Positions 17,061 through 26,243 of a stretch of 64,000 nucleotides of DNA are shown here, piece after piece. The DNA lies in contig NC_016940.1 in NCBI RefSeq assembly GCF_000250635.1, forward strand, positions 1,970,001-2,034,000, given 5' to 3'. A program made the translations under genes and the position numbers. Source of the DNA: Saprospira grandis str. Lewin. Its GTDB lineage: Bacteria; Bacteroidota; Bacteroidia; Chitinophagales; Saprospiraceae. A model generated the notes under the pieces. That model saw only the letters and a list, made by a program, of their open reading frames with translations, had not been told where the DNA came from and made no database searches. How positions within the stretch are numbered: position 1 is the first letter of the stretch; each line of letters opens with the position of its first letter.

Positions 17061-20000
17061 TTATCGGAGGGCTCTAAAATAGCCTTCTACTCTTTTCTTG
17101 TAGTAGGGCTTGAGGTTAGGCGAAACGGTACGGAAGAGTTCCACTTGCCCCTCTCTTTCCTTGAGGTATTCCTCCATAGCGGGGGGCATATTTTTGGGTA
17201 AATCTTCATTGGGTCGTTCGGCTCGTCTTTGGTCATCGTATTCTCTTTCTCTTTGGGCCTTTTCATGTTCGAGCATACGAGTGAGAATATCTTGTTGGCG
17301 TTTATTGATATCGGAGGGCAGGCGTTTATTGACCAGGTCGGTTTCCACCTTATCCATTTGGTCAATAATATCTTGCAGTTCTTTTCCGCCGCCTTTGCCT
17401 TTTTGTTGGAGTTCGCGTTTCATTTTCTCCATAGCTTTGCGGATAGCGGCTTGTTTGGCGGCCATTTCTGCAAACTGTTTACTAGAGGGCGACTGGCCAT
17501 TTTTCATCATTTGCTCTAGCTTTTTGAGTTGTTCTTGCAGGCCTTTCTGCATCTCCTTCATACCGCCCATATTGGGTTGGCTACCGTCTTGGCCCTTTCC
17601 TTGGCCTTGGCTACCGGGTTTACCGTTTGCGCCGGGTTTTTCGCACATTTGTTCGCCGGCCATTTCGCTAGCCATTTGCTGTTGCATTTGGTTCATCGAT
17701 TCGCTGAGCATTAGGGCCAGGTCATTGATATAGGTCATACTATATTGTTGTTGGACCATAGCGGGGCGTTTTTGGCGTTCCTCTAGCAAGTCGATGCCTT
17801 TATTGAGGGTCTTTTTGGTATCATTGACCTTTTCGGTAATAAAGCTTTCGAGTTGGTAGACTCTTTTGGCTAGGGCTTGCAAGCTATCCTCCACCTGTTT
17901 AAAATCATCTTTGATTTTATATTGTTTTTGGACCAGCTTGACATATTTGGGCGTATTGGGCAGGGTGGCCTGCACCTCATCGATTAGGGCTTCTTGGTCA
18001 AAAGAGAGGTCGACTAAATTTTCTAGCAATTGGCGCATCGCTTTTACATCTTGCTCCATTTGTTTCATTTGGCCTTCACCCATCATTTCGCCCATTTCTT
18101 TGGCCATTTCCTTCATCTTCTTGGCGGCATTTTTCTGCGACTTGGCCGCCTGTTTATTCTGCTTCTTTTTGAGTTGTTGAGAAGAATTTTGCAGATTTTC
18201 TTGGGTCTCTTTTTTCTGTTCTTTGAGATCTTCATTATCCATTTCCATGGGCTGATCGAGTTCTTTGTTTTTCTCTTTAGCCTTATCCATTTTGTCCTGA
18301 ATCTCTTCGAACTTCTCGTTGATTTCCTCTTGTTTTTCTTCTAATTCTTTTTGCTCTTCAGCAGATTGTTCCTCGCCATCTTTTTGCTCGGTTTCCTCGG
18401 CCAATTCTTCTTGTTCTTCGGCTAGTTCTTCGAGTTCTTCTTTGGCGTCCATCATTTCTTTTTCCAGCTCCATTTTCTTGAAGAGGCTAAGCATGCGATC
18501 CAATTCGTCTTTTACTTCCTCCTCGTTCATCTCCATATTTTCGAGTTGTTCAAGGACCTCCTTCTTATCCATTTTGTCTAGCATCTCCTCCATCTTTTCA
18601 AAGAGTTCTTTCATCTCATCAGACATGACCTCTTCAAAAAGCTTTTCGATCATTTCCTGTTTTTTGAGCAGTTCTTCATCGGGTTTTTGATACTGTTCTT
18701 GCTGCTCTTTATTTTCTTGGAAATTCTGCTCGGCATTTTGGATTTTCTCCTGTGTTTCTTTTTGCTGTTGGATGAGCTTTTCAATTTCTCGGCGGTCTTG
18801 CCAATTGAGCTCATTTTTCTGCAGCACATTTTCCTTAGCCTTTTTGATTTCTCTTTTGAGTTTTTCCATTTCGGCTAGGGCTTCTTCCAGATCAGATTTA
18901 ATGGCTTCATCATTCTTTTCTTCTTGGGCCTTCATTTCTTCTACGGTAGCCATTTGGTAAACCATTCTGCTGGTTTTAGAAGACTTGCTCCCTTGTACGC
19001 CATCATTATCCCAAACTTGGAAATAGTAGCTAAGTTTATCGCCGGGTTCTAGGCCCATATTCCGCAAATTGAGGGTATAGCGATAAGTTGTTTGCTTATT
19101 GCTGCGGATGGGCAGGGGGTCTACTTCTTGGCGCAAGATTTTTCCATCTCGCTCAATCGTATAATGAAAGGCGAGGCTATTTAGGCCATAATCATCAGAG
19201 GCCGAGCCAGCAAAGTACATCAATTTGCTATCTGTGCTATCGGCAAACTTTTCCATCTCAATTTGGGGATAGAGATCAGGAATCACTGTAATGCTATAAT
19301 TTAGCGAATCGCCCATAGGCAATTTAGCGTTAGAGAGGTAGATTTTATAACTACCATCGGCTTGTAGTTGGCGTTTGAAACTAAAGTTTTGGCGGCCAGA
19401 GCGTTCGGCTTCTTGGCGTTCTTCTCCGGCAAAGCGAACAGCTAATTCATCGGTAAAGTTGGCGGCAAATAACCATTCTACTTTGGTGCCTGCGGGGACC
19501 ACTAGGTCGCCTACATTATCTAGAGTTTCATCTTTGCGGCCTGTATAGGCTGGAAAATCTAGGGCGGTTTGGAAATTCAGCAAATTGGGTTTTTCCAAAA
19601 CGTTCATGCTATAGCTCTTAGAGCTAAAGCCATTGGCTTGAAAGCGGAAATTAAGATCTTCTTGGACCTTGGGGAAGATATAGCGAAATTGGGTAGGGCT
19701 CAGTTTCTCCATCTTAAACTGATAATTATCCACCTCAATAAAGACCTCTGCGGGCAGAGCACCTTTTTCTTCAATATCTACGATAAGTTCAAAGTCTTCA
19801 TATTGCAGTAGTTTTTGGTCCAAATTGCGGGGAACAAAACCAAAGAGGGCTTGGCGCTCAAACTCCTCATTATTAGAGAGGATGCGGCCCGTACTATTCT
19901 GCACAATATTAGAAAAGACCAACAGCCCAAAGAAGATAAACAAAGGGGGCAGCACAAAACGCAAATACTTGCGGTTTTTGCGCAAATCAATGGCCTTTTG

Positions 20001-20438
20001 GAAAGGCACGGGGGCCAATTCTACTGTTTTTTGGTTGATAGCGGCTAGCAACAAAGCGCTATTTTCTGCCTTCGCCTGTTGGTTGAGCTGTAAGACATTG
20101 AGCAATTTGTCTTGCACATTGCTAAAGTGCTGGCCCACAATCTGGGCGGCTTTCTCATGAGAAATCACCTTGCCCAAACGGAAATATTGTAGTAAAGGCC
20201 AAATGACCCAATAGCTAAGTCCTAGGCCCGCCAAGGCCAAAAAGCTATAAAACAAGCTTTTGCGGAAAGCCATAGAGGAGACCGAAGACGTAAATACATA
20301 ATGCTCTAAAAGCACAAAGGTCACCCAAATAACGGAAATCAGGGCCAAGCTATGCAAGCTGCCTCGAATCAAGTTATTGAGATAGTATTTTCGAATAAAC
20401 GCATCTAGTTTGTGGAGTAGCGTCTGATATTGGTTCAT
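17061..20438 (-). CDS. Very large coiled-coil membrane protein, DUF4175-type
   Basis: The 1125-residue product has two membrane segments near residues 30-85 and one near 165-185, then a beta-rich region of about 300 residues. A long, strongly charged stretch (about 530-800, very rich in Glu, Lys and Gln) is almost surely coiled coil, followed by a Met/Gln/Gly-rich part and a basic C-terminus. This layout fits the Bacteroidota DUF4175 family, whose function is unknown. I chose the start at 20438 (MNQYQTLLHK) because the 13 residues before it are not conserved-looking. Base composition is normal for the window. Confidence 0.7.
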   Translation of the reverse strand: MNQYQTLLHKLDAFIRKYYLNNLIRGSLHSLALISVIWVTFVLLEHYVFTSSVSSMAFRKSLFYSFLALAGLGLSYWVIWPLLQYFRLGKVISHEKAAQIVGQHFSNVQDKLLNVLQLNQQAKAENSALLLAAINQKTVELAPVPFQKAIDLRKNRKYLRFVLPPLFIFFGLLVFSNIVQNSTGRILSNNEEFERQALFGFVPRNLDQKLLQYEDFELIVDIEEKGALPAEVFIEVDNYQFKMEKLSPTQFRYIFPKVQEDLNFRFQANGFSSKSYSMNVLEKPNLLNFQTALDFPAYTGRKDETLDNVGDLVVPAGTKVEWLFAANFTDELAVRFAGEERQEAERSGRQNFSFKRQLQADGSYKIYLSNAKLPMGDSLNYSITVIPDLYPQIEMEKFADSTDSKLMYFAGSASDDYGLNSLAFHYTIERDGKILRQEVDPLPIRSNKQTTYRYTLNLRNMGLEPGDKLSYYFQVWDNDGVQGSKSSKTSRMVYQMATVEEMKAQEEKNDEAIKSDLEEALAEMEKLKREIKKAKENVLQKNELNWQDRREIEKLIQQQKETQEKIQNAEQNFQENKEQQEQYQKPDEELLKKQEMIEKLFEEVMSDEMKELFEKMEEMLDKMDKKEVLEQLENMEMNEEEVKDELDRMLSLFKKMELEKEMMDAKEELEELAEEQEELAEETEQKDGEEQSAEEQKELEEKQEEINEKFEEIQDKMDKAKEKNKELDQPMEMDNEDLKEQKKETQENLQNSSQQLKKKQNKQAAKSQKNAAKKMKEMAKEMGEMMGEGQMKQMEQDVKAMRQLLENLVDLSFDQEALIDEVQATLPNTPKYVKLVQKQYKIKDDFKQVEDSLQALAKRVYQLESFITEKVNDTKKTLNKGIDLLEERQKRPAMVQQQYSMTYINDLALMLSESMNQMQQQMASEMAGEQMCEKPGANGKPGSQGQGKGQDGSQPNMGGMKEMQKGLQEQLKKLEQMMKNGQSPSSKQFAEMAAKQAAIRKAMEKMKRELQQKGKGGGKELQDIIDQMDKVETDLVNKRLPSDINKRQQDILTRMLEHEKAQREREYDDQRRAERPNEDLPKNMPPAMEEYLKEREGQVELFRTVSPNLKPYYKKRVEGYFRALR

Positions 20439-20571
20439 ATGATTGATAATGAGATTGTTTCCTGAATTGGCATACACTATATAATAATACGATTTTTATT
20501 AAAAAGGGCTGTCTCTTTTAGAAAACTTTAAATCGGGCTTTTTCAAGGAGAATAGGCTTTTGGGGGCCAAA

Positions 20572-20715
20572 ATTCGACGACCGAAGGGAGGAGCGGCCTA
20601 GCGATGCGGCGGGGTGGCCGAAGGCCAGACCAAGGAGCCGAAGGCGACGCAGGGCCGAGCATACCTGCGAGCCCCAAAGCGTAGCGCCGCAAGGCGAAGC
20701 CGCAGCGGAGGCCCC
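20572..20715 (-). repeat. Family A structured repeat, copy 7 (-)
   Basis: Core 20595-20715 with a short TTCGACGACCGAAGGGAGGA tail at 20572. The head lies 12 bp from the stop codon of the YbhN-like gene. First hairpin CCGC...GCGG with inner GGC-ttc-GCC. Confidence 0.9.
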
Positions 20716-20726
20716 AAAAACAACAG

Positions 20727-21704
20727 CTAGATCTTTTTTTCCTTAGCATTTAGGCGAAAAAAGCCTATTAGACTAGCCATGAGAGTAGGGAGAAAAATGT
20801 TAATCAGCCAGAGCGTGAAGCTGGCCCAAAGGATATGATCGGCGGCGATGGGGGCCAAAAAATAGAGCGAAAGCGAGGCCCGAGCCAACAAAGCCACCGA
20901 GGCGGGAATGGGCAGGGCCGTTTGGGCCAAAAAGACCAATTGCACGGCCGTAACGGCCAATAAAAAAGGGGGGCGGGCGCCAAACGCATAGAGCAAAGCC
21001 ACATTTTGGAGAATATAGCAGCCATAGCGGAGCAGCGAAAGGCCCAAAACGGCGCTCAAATTGCGTTTGGGCAAATTGAGTTTTAGAAAGGCATACTTTT
21101 GCAAAAAGGTCCAGCGCGAACACCACTGCGGTCCCCAAAAATAGATCGCCAACAAGAGCAGCAAAAGCGGAGGCAAAGCCCCATACAGCCAATACTTTTG
21201 GGCCAAAAACCAAGCGGGAATCGGCAATTGGGCCAGTTCTCGGTAGGCCAAAGCCAGCAGGCCAGCCGCCACCAAAACGATCCATTGGGCCAAGCTACCA
21301 AAGGCGCTAGACGACAAACTTTGGGCTCGAAGCGCCTTGGGCAAATAGAGCAATCGGCCCGCATGTTCGCCTATTCGGTTGGGGGTAAACACCCCTAGGG
21401 CCAGGCCCATAAAAATAGCTTTTATGGCCCTGGAAAAAGCCATAGGCGCCGCCAGCAAAGCCCGCCATTTTTGGGCCTCCAAGGCCCAGTTGAGGGGCAA
21501 AAGCAAGAGGGCCAAAGAAAAATAGGCCAAAGAAAACTCCGCCTGAAAGCGTTGCCAAGAGAGGGGCGGCAGCTCTGCTGCCGCCCGCTGCCACTGCTGC
21601 TTGAGCAAGTAGGCAAGGGCGACAAACAAAAGAAGCTGCAACAAAAAACGCAGTCCTTTATTGGCCCAAATCTGTTTGAGCAATGCAAAGATGCGGTTGC
21701 CCAT
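20727..21704 (-). CDS. YbhN-like membrane protein, LPG-synthase transmembrane family
   Basis: A 325-residue integral membrane protein with about eight helices of the lysylphosphatidylglycerol synthase TM family (UPF0104), related to the membrane half of MprF. The family motif GVFTPNRIGEHAGR is present at about 107-120. It lacks the soluble aminoacyltransferase half, so it is better seen as a lipid-handling or flippase-like protein of unknown substrate. Its ATG overlaps the ruvC stop codon by one base (TGATG), indicating coupled translation. Confidence 0.8.
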   Translation of the reverse strand: MGNRIFALLKQIWANKGLRFLLQLLLFVALAYLLKQQWQRAAAELPPLSWQRFQAEFSLAYFSLALLLLPLNWALEAQKWRALLAAPMAFSRAIKAIFMGLALGVFTPNRIGEHAGRLLYLPKALRAQSLSSSAFGSLAQWIVLVAAGLLALAYRELAQLPIPAWFLAQKYWLYGALPPLLLLLLAIYFWGPQWCSRWTFLQKYAFLKLNLPKRNLSAVLGLSLLRYGCYILQNVALLYAFGARPPFLLAVTAVQLVFLAQTALPIPASVALLARASLSLYFLAPIAADHILWASFTLWLINIFLPTLMASLIGFFRLNAKEKKI

Positions 21705-22261
21705 CAGCCCTTACGTTTGGGATTATTATTGAGGAAATCCCCCCAGCCCTTATAGCGTTTGCCGCCTTTGCTGGCCGAGCTGCCCTGCAAATAATGGCAA
21801 TAGGCTACGCCCACGGCATCGGTAGCATCTAAAAAATCGTGATGAAAATCGCCTTTAACCAGATGGGGCAACATGGCCGCTACTTGCTCTTTGCTGGCTG
21901 CGCCCTTGCCCGTTACGGCCTTTTTGATACTTCTGGGGCTGTATTCTGCTACGCTTAGGCCATGATTGCCCATCACGGCCATAACCGCCCCCTGCGCCCG
22001 CCCTAACTTGAGCATCGACTGGGCATTTTTGCCATAAAAAGGGTCTTCTAAAGCGCCTGTAGAAGGTTCATAATATTGAATCAGGCGATCTAGCTCGCTA
22101 TAAATGAAACTCATCTTTTGGGATTGGCTCTCCATCTTGCGCATATCCAAAACGCCCATACTCAGCAGCTCGACCTTTTGGCCAGTTGCTTTTAAGAAAG
22201 CATAGCCCAGCAAAATAGAGCCGGGGTCTACCCCCAAGATGATTTTTGTTTTCTTTGGCAC
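21704..22261 (-). CDS. ruvC: Holliday junction endonuclease RuvC
   Basis: RuvC cuts Holliday junctions in homologous recombination. With a GTG start at 22261 the protein has 185 residues and begins MPKKTKIILGVDPG, the usual distance from the N-terminus to the first active-site Asp. The four acidic residues are visible: Asp12, Glu72 (LEDPFYG), Asp145 and Asp148 (LDATDAVGVA). An upstream TTG at 22279 would also fit the frame but lies at the edge of the der terminator. The last ~15 residues are basic and extra to the catalytic fold. It is cotranscribed with the YbhN-like gene. Confidence 0.9.
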   Translation of the reverse strand: MPKKTKIILGVDPGSILLGYAFLKATGQKVELLSMGVLDMRKMESQSQKMSFIYSELDRLIQYYEPSTGALEDPFYGKNAQSMLKLGRAQGAVMAVMGNHGLSVAEYSPRSIKKAVTGKGAASKEQVAAMLPHLVKGDFHHDFLDATDAVGVAYCHYLQGSSASKGGKRYKGWGDFLNNNPKRKG

Positions 22262-22274
22262 AGTGATTCTGATT

Positions 22275-22310
22275 AACAAAAAAGGCCAATAGTGCGAACT
22301 ACTGGCCTTT
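22275..22310 (-). terminator. Terminator of der
   Basis: Arms 22281-22293 and 22298-22310 (one mismatch) followed by a T run on the minus strand that ends just before ruvC. Confidence 0.85.
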
Positions 22311-22323
22311 TTCTATTTGCTAT

Positions 22324-23625
22324 TTACTTATCTCTAAAGTAGAGCTTAAGCGGTACTCCGGTAAAATCGAAGCGGGCCCGCAGGCTGTTCTCCAAATACT
22401 TTTTGTAAGATTCTGAAACATGCTTAGGGTGGTTACAGAAAAATACAAAAGAGGGATAAGCCGTGGGCAATTGGACCATATACTTGATCGAGATCATGCG
22501 GCCCCGATAAGCGGGGGGATGATAAGCGGCCAAGGTTTCTTCCAAAAAGGTATTCAATTTAGAAGTAGAGATCCGTTTGCTGCGGTTTTCATGTACCTCA
22601 ATGGCCACATCAATGGCTTTGAGCACCCGCTGCTTCTCCAAAACAGAGATAAAGACGATGGGCACATCGCTAAAGGGCGCAATGCGCTCGCGGATGTGGT
22701 CCTCATATTCTTTGAGGGTGTTGGTGCTCTTCTCGACCAAATCCCATTTATTGACAAAGATGACAATCCCTTTATTGTTCTTGATGGCTAGGCGGAAAAT
22801 ATTAAGGTCTTGGGCCTCAATTCCCTTGCTCGCATCAAGCATCAATACACAAATATCGGCAGATTCCAAAGAGCGGATGGCTCTCAAGACCGAGTAAAAC
22901 TCTAGGTCCTCTTTTACCGAACGCTTACGGCGCAAACCGGCTGTATCGACCAAGATAAATTCTTGTCCAAATTTATTGTAATGCGCATGCACGCTATCGC
23001 GGGTAGTTCCAGCAATATCGGTAACAATAGAGCGCTCTTCATCCAAAAGGAGATTGACAAAAGAAGACTTTCCCGCATTGGGTCGGCCCACAATCGCAAT
23101 ATGCGGAAGGCGGTTATCTTCTTCGGGAATACCCGGAATAATATCCGTCAAAGCATCCAGTAGGTCGCCAGTGCCACTCCCAGAAGTCGAGCTAATGGGA
23201 TAAAGATTATCAAATCCCATGGCCCAAAACTCATGAATCATGAGCTGGCGTTCGTTGTTATCTACTTTATTTACGGCCAACAAAACGGGTTTGTTAATCT
23301 CTTTGAGCAAACGGCCCACCTGCGCATCCAGGTCGGTAATTCCCGTTTCTACATCTACCATAAATACTACCACCTGCGCCTCTTCAATGGCCATGCGCAC
23401 CTGCTTGCGGATCGCCGCAGCAAATACATCTTCTCCATCGCCAATAAATCCGCCAGTATCTACCAAATGAAACCGCTTGCCGTTCCATTCTGTCGAGCCA
23501 TATTGTCGGTCACGGGTTACGCCGCTCACATCATCTACAATTGCCTGACGCATCCCCAACATACGGTTAAAAAAGGTCGATTTTCCTACATTGGGCCGCC
23601 CTACAATGGCTACCAAATTTTCCAT
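22324..23625 (-). CDS. der: Ribosome assembly GTPase Der (EngA)
   Basis: Der acts in 50S ribosome assembly. The 433 residues contain two tandem GTPase domains with P-loops GRPNVGKST (8-16) and GRPNAGKSS (about 180-188), DTGG and DTAG switch II motifs, NKVD and NKWD specificity motifs, and a KH-like C-terminal domain (from about 350). Length and order are standard. A TATCTTTG -7-like element lies at 23716-23709 (minus strand), without a clear -33 partner. Confidence 0.95.
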   Translation of the reverse strand: MENLVAIVGRPNVGKSTFFNRMLGMRQAIVDDVSGVTRDRQYGSTEWNGKRFHLVDTGGFIGDGEDVFAAAIRKQVRMAIEEAQVVVFMVDVETGITDLDAQVGRLLKEINKPVLLAVNKVDNNERQLMIHEFWAMGFDNLYPISSTSGSGTGDLLDALTDIIPGIPEEDNRLPHIAIVGRPNAGKSSFVNLLLDEERSIVTDIAGTTRDSVHAHYNKFGQEFILVDTAGLRRKRSVKEDLEFYSVLRAIRSLESADICVLMLDASKGIEAQDLNIFRLAIKNNKGIVIFVNKWDLVEKSTNTLKEYEDHIRERIAPFSDVPIVFISVLEKQRVLKAIDVAIEVHENRSKRISTSKLNTFLEETLAAYHPPAYRGRMISIKYMVQLPTAYPSFVFFCNHPKHVSESYKKYLENSLRARFDFTGVPLKLYFRDK

Positions 23626-23760
23626 ATCTTCTATAATAATTAAGTTCGTCTGAAGTCTGTCGGCCCAAGTTTTCTAGACCAACTGCTGTATAGTTCGCAT
23701 TCAGCCCACAAAGATAAGCATATTTCATTGACCCGCTTATTTTTAGCTTTTTTTCTTTTT

Positions 23761-23953
23761 GGGGCCTCCCGCAGCAAGCTGCGGGCGCTACGCTTTAGGG
23801 CTCGCAGGTCTGCTCGGCCCTTCGCCAGCAAGCTGGCTCGGTCTGGCGCTGCGCGCCACCCTGTCGCATCGGTTACTCCCTTTGGTCGTCGAACTGCGGA
23901 CTAAAGTCCTTGTTGTGGCCAGGCGCTGCGTGCCTCTGCTGCCATAGCTAGGC
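23761..23953 (+). repeat. Family A structured repeat, copy 8 (+), enlarged
   Basis: Head GGGGCCTCCC at 23761 after a T run; first hairpin CCCGCAGC-aa-GCTGCGGG, second CCAGC-aa-GCTGG. After GTCGCATCGG an inserted module with ACTCCCTTTGGTCGTCGAAC follows and the tail AGGCC (23950-23954) overlaps the pfkA stop codon region. Confidence 0.85.
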
Positions 23954-24931
23954 CTAAATAGCCGAAAGAATATGGGCTACTTTTTTCAGGCTGGGGCTAA
24001 TTTCGATATTGTGTTTGGTAGATTGCTCAAAGGGGACTTCTACAACTTGTTTGTGCTGTACCCCTATCATTATTCCTCTTTTATTGGCCAATAGGGCTTC
24101 TACTGCGCCAATGCCCATTTGGGCGGCCAGCACACGGTCGGCACAAGTAGGGGTTCCTCCTCGCTGAATATGGCCCAAAACCGTCACTCGGCTTTCTTCA
24201 TAAGGGACCTTATCTTGCACTTGCTTGGCCAATTCAAAGGCGCCACCAGCATCATCGCCTTCGGCCACTACAATAATACAAGAGTGTTTGTGCTTCTCAT
24301 GGTATTCCCCAATTTGCTGAATCAGCAAAGGGATGTCTGTTTCTACTTCAGGGACCAAAATGGCCTCGGCCCCGCCAGCAATTCCCGAACGCAGGGCAAT
24401 AAAGCCCGCATCTCGGCCCATAACTTCTACAAAAAATAAGCGGTTGTAGGCCTCGGCAGTATCACGGATTTTATCAATGGCTTCTAGGGCCGTATTGATG
24501 GCCGTATCATAGCCCAAGGTATAATCTGTTCCATATAGATCGTTGTCTATGGTGCCCGGAATGCCCACAAAAGGAATTTCGGGATGTTCTTCCATAAAAA
24601 CCGTAGCTCCCTTAAAAGAACCATCGCCTCCAATGACCACAACCCCATCTACTCCAGCTGCTTGCAATTGTTCAAAGGCTTTTTGGCGACCTTCGGGCGT
24701 CATGAATTCAGCAGAGCGGGCAGAGCCCAAAATGGTCCCGCCTCTATTAATGATGCCCTGCACCCCTTCTCGGTCTAAGGGAACAAAATCTCCTAAAATC
24801 ATTCCCGCATAGCCTCTACGGATACCGAGCACCTCTACTTGATTATAAATAGCGGCCCGCACCACTGCGCGAATGCAAGCATTCATTCCAGGCGAATCGC
24901 CTCCTGATGTAAAAACAGCTATCTTTTTCAT
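23954..24931 (-). CDS. pfkA: 6-phosphofructokinase
   Basis: PfkA phosphorylates fructose 6-phosphate in glycolysis. The 325 residues carry the ATP site (FTSGGDSPGMN, residues 6-16; GGDGS near 102), the catalytic PGTIDND segment with its Asp, the fructose-6-phosphate run (EVMGRDAGFIAL) and HIQRGGTPT. The length is normal for the ATP-dependent bacterial type. The start at 24931 is chosen because family members begin MKKIAVFTSGGD; the frame is open upstream but not conserved. The stop codon touches the tail of a family A repeat. Confidence 0.95.
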   Translation of the reverse strand: MKKIAVFTSGGDSPGMNACIRAVVRAAIYNQVEVLGIRRGYAGMILGDFVPLDREGVQGIINRGGTILGSARSAEFMTPEGRQKAFEQLQAAGVDGVVVIGGDGSFKGATVFMEEHPEIPFVGIPGTIDNDLYGTDYTLGYDTAINTALEAIDKIRDTAEAYNRLFFVEVMGRDAGFIALRSGIAGGAEAILVPEVETDIPLLIQQIGEYHEKHKHSCIIVVAEGDDAGGAFELAKQVQDKVPYEESRVTVLGHIQRGGTPTCADRVLAAQMGIGAVEALLANKRGIMIGVQHKQVVEVPFEQSTKHNIEISPSLKKVAHILSAI

Positions 24932-25132
24932 GCTTTTTGTTTTTTTGGTCCAAAAAAAGGCCGTCAAGCCGCCTAAAATACAGTTTTCTCTTCCCTTTTT
25001 CAGTTTTATTTTGATAAATTGCTGAGCTTTTGCCCCGCAAAAAGCCAGAACGACTATTATTGATGGCCCTTCTTTTTCTTTAAAAAGATGGCATTTTTTT
25101 GTGCCCAGGGCCCAACTTAAAATATTTTGACT

Positions 25133-25846
25133 ATGACAGAAAAAGAAAAGCATTCTAAAAACAACCCCAGACAGTGGTCTAAAATTAAGGCAGAAAACTC
25201 TTGGACCATGTTCAAGGTAATTGCAGAATTTGTAGATGGCTACGAGCGCCTCAATGATATTGGTCCCTGTGTGTCTATTTTTGGCTCGGCCCGTACCAAG
25301 CCCGACAACCGCTACTATAAACTAGCTACCGAAATTGCCAAATTGATGGTCAATGAGGGCTATGGTGTGATTACAGGTGGTGGCCCCGGTATTATGGAGG
25401 CGGCCAACTTGGGCGCCAAGCAAGCAGGAGGTCCTTCTGTAGGACTCAATATTGACCTTCCTTTTGAGCAAGGCCATAATGACTATATTGACAACGACAA
25501 GATTTTTAACTTCAAGTACTTCTTCATCCGCAAAGTGATGTTTGTGAAGTATGCGCAAGCCCTTGTAGTGCTTCCTGGTGGTTTTGGTACCATGGACGAA
25601 CTCTTTGAGGTCCTTACTTTGGTCCAAACCCAAAAGAGCTCTCCTGTTCCCATCATTTTGGTTGGTTCTGAGTTCTGGACCGGCCTAAAGGATTGGATCA
25701 AAAACGTGATGCTAGAACAAGAGCATAATGTAAGCCCCAAAGATTTGGATCTTATGCCCATTACCGATGATCCCCAAGAGGTGGTCCGCATTATCAATGA
25801 GTTTTATGCGCATGAAGACCTCAAGCCTAAATTGAATCTGCACTAA
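25133..25846 (+). CDS. LOG-family Rossmann-fold protein (TIGR00730 type)
   Basis: This 237-residue protein belongs to the lysine-decarboxylase-like LOG family, members of which hydrolyse nucleoside monophosphates to free base and ribose phosphate (the plant LOG cytokinin enzymes are the best known). The signature PGGFGTMDE and the phosphate-binding GGGPGIMEAAN are both present. The ATG at 25133 is preferred over a TTG two codons earlier. It is divergent from pfkA across about 200 bp, where no clear promoter could be assigned. Confidence 0.85.
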   Translation: MTEKEKHSKNNPRQWSKIKAENSWTMFKVIAEFVDGYERLNDIGPCVSIFGSARTKPDNRYYKLATEIAKLMVNEGYGVITGGGPGIMEAANLGAKQAGGPSVGLNIDLPFEQGHNDYIDNDKIFNFKYFFIRKVMFVKYAQALVVLPGGFGTMDELFEVLTLVQTQKSSPVPIILVGSEFWTGLKDWIKNVMLEQEHNVSPKDLDLMPITDDPQEVVRIINEFYAHEDLKPKLNLH

Positions 25847-25865
25847 ATAAAGCAGAGGACCAATA

Positions 25866-25907
25866 AAAACGCCCCCGCTGCCATTGGCAGCGGGGGCGTA
25901 ACTTTTT
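25866..25907 (+). terminator. Terminator of the LOG-family gene
   Basis: Perfect 12-bp GC-rich arms (25871-25882 and 25886-25897, loop ATT), followed by a T-rich stretch. Confidence 0.9.
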
Positions 25908-25969
25908 AATCTAGACAATCTCCCCCCTATTTTTTGGAGGGTACAGGCCACAACAAGCCCTTTAGGGTG

Positions 25970-26234
25970 TAGTTCGACGACCGAAGGGAGTAAGCGATGC
26001 GGCAGCAGAGGCGCGCAGCGCCTGGCCTAGCGATGTGAAGCAGTGGCCGCAGGCCAGACCAAGGCGGCAAAGCCGCCGCAGGGCCGAGCGAACAGCGAGC
26101 TGCGAAACGTAGCGCCGACGAGCGAAGCGAGGCGGAGGCCCCAAAAACTCAGCGAGCTGCGACAACAAGGACTTTAGTCCGCAGTTCGACGACCAACGGG
26201 AGTAAACGTAGCGCCCGCCGCAGGCGGGAGGCCC
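25970..26234 (-). repeat. Family A structured repeat, copy 9 (-), with an extra partial head
   Basis: The core is 26024-26142. A second partial head lies at 26143-26234 and contains the GGACTAAAGTCC / TTCGTCGACGACC-type module, mirroring copy 3. The outer head is 10 bp from the stop codon of the Cys-rich lipoprotein gene. A tail module reaches 25970. Confidence 0.85.
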
Positions 26235-26243
26235 AAAAACAAC

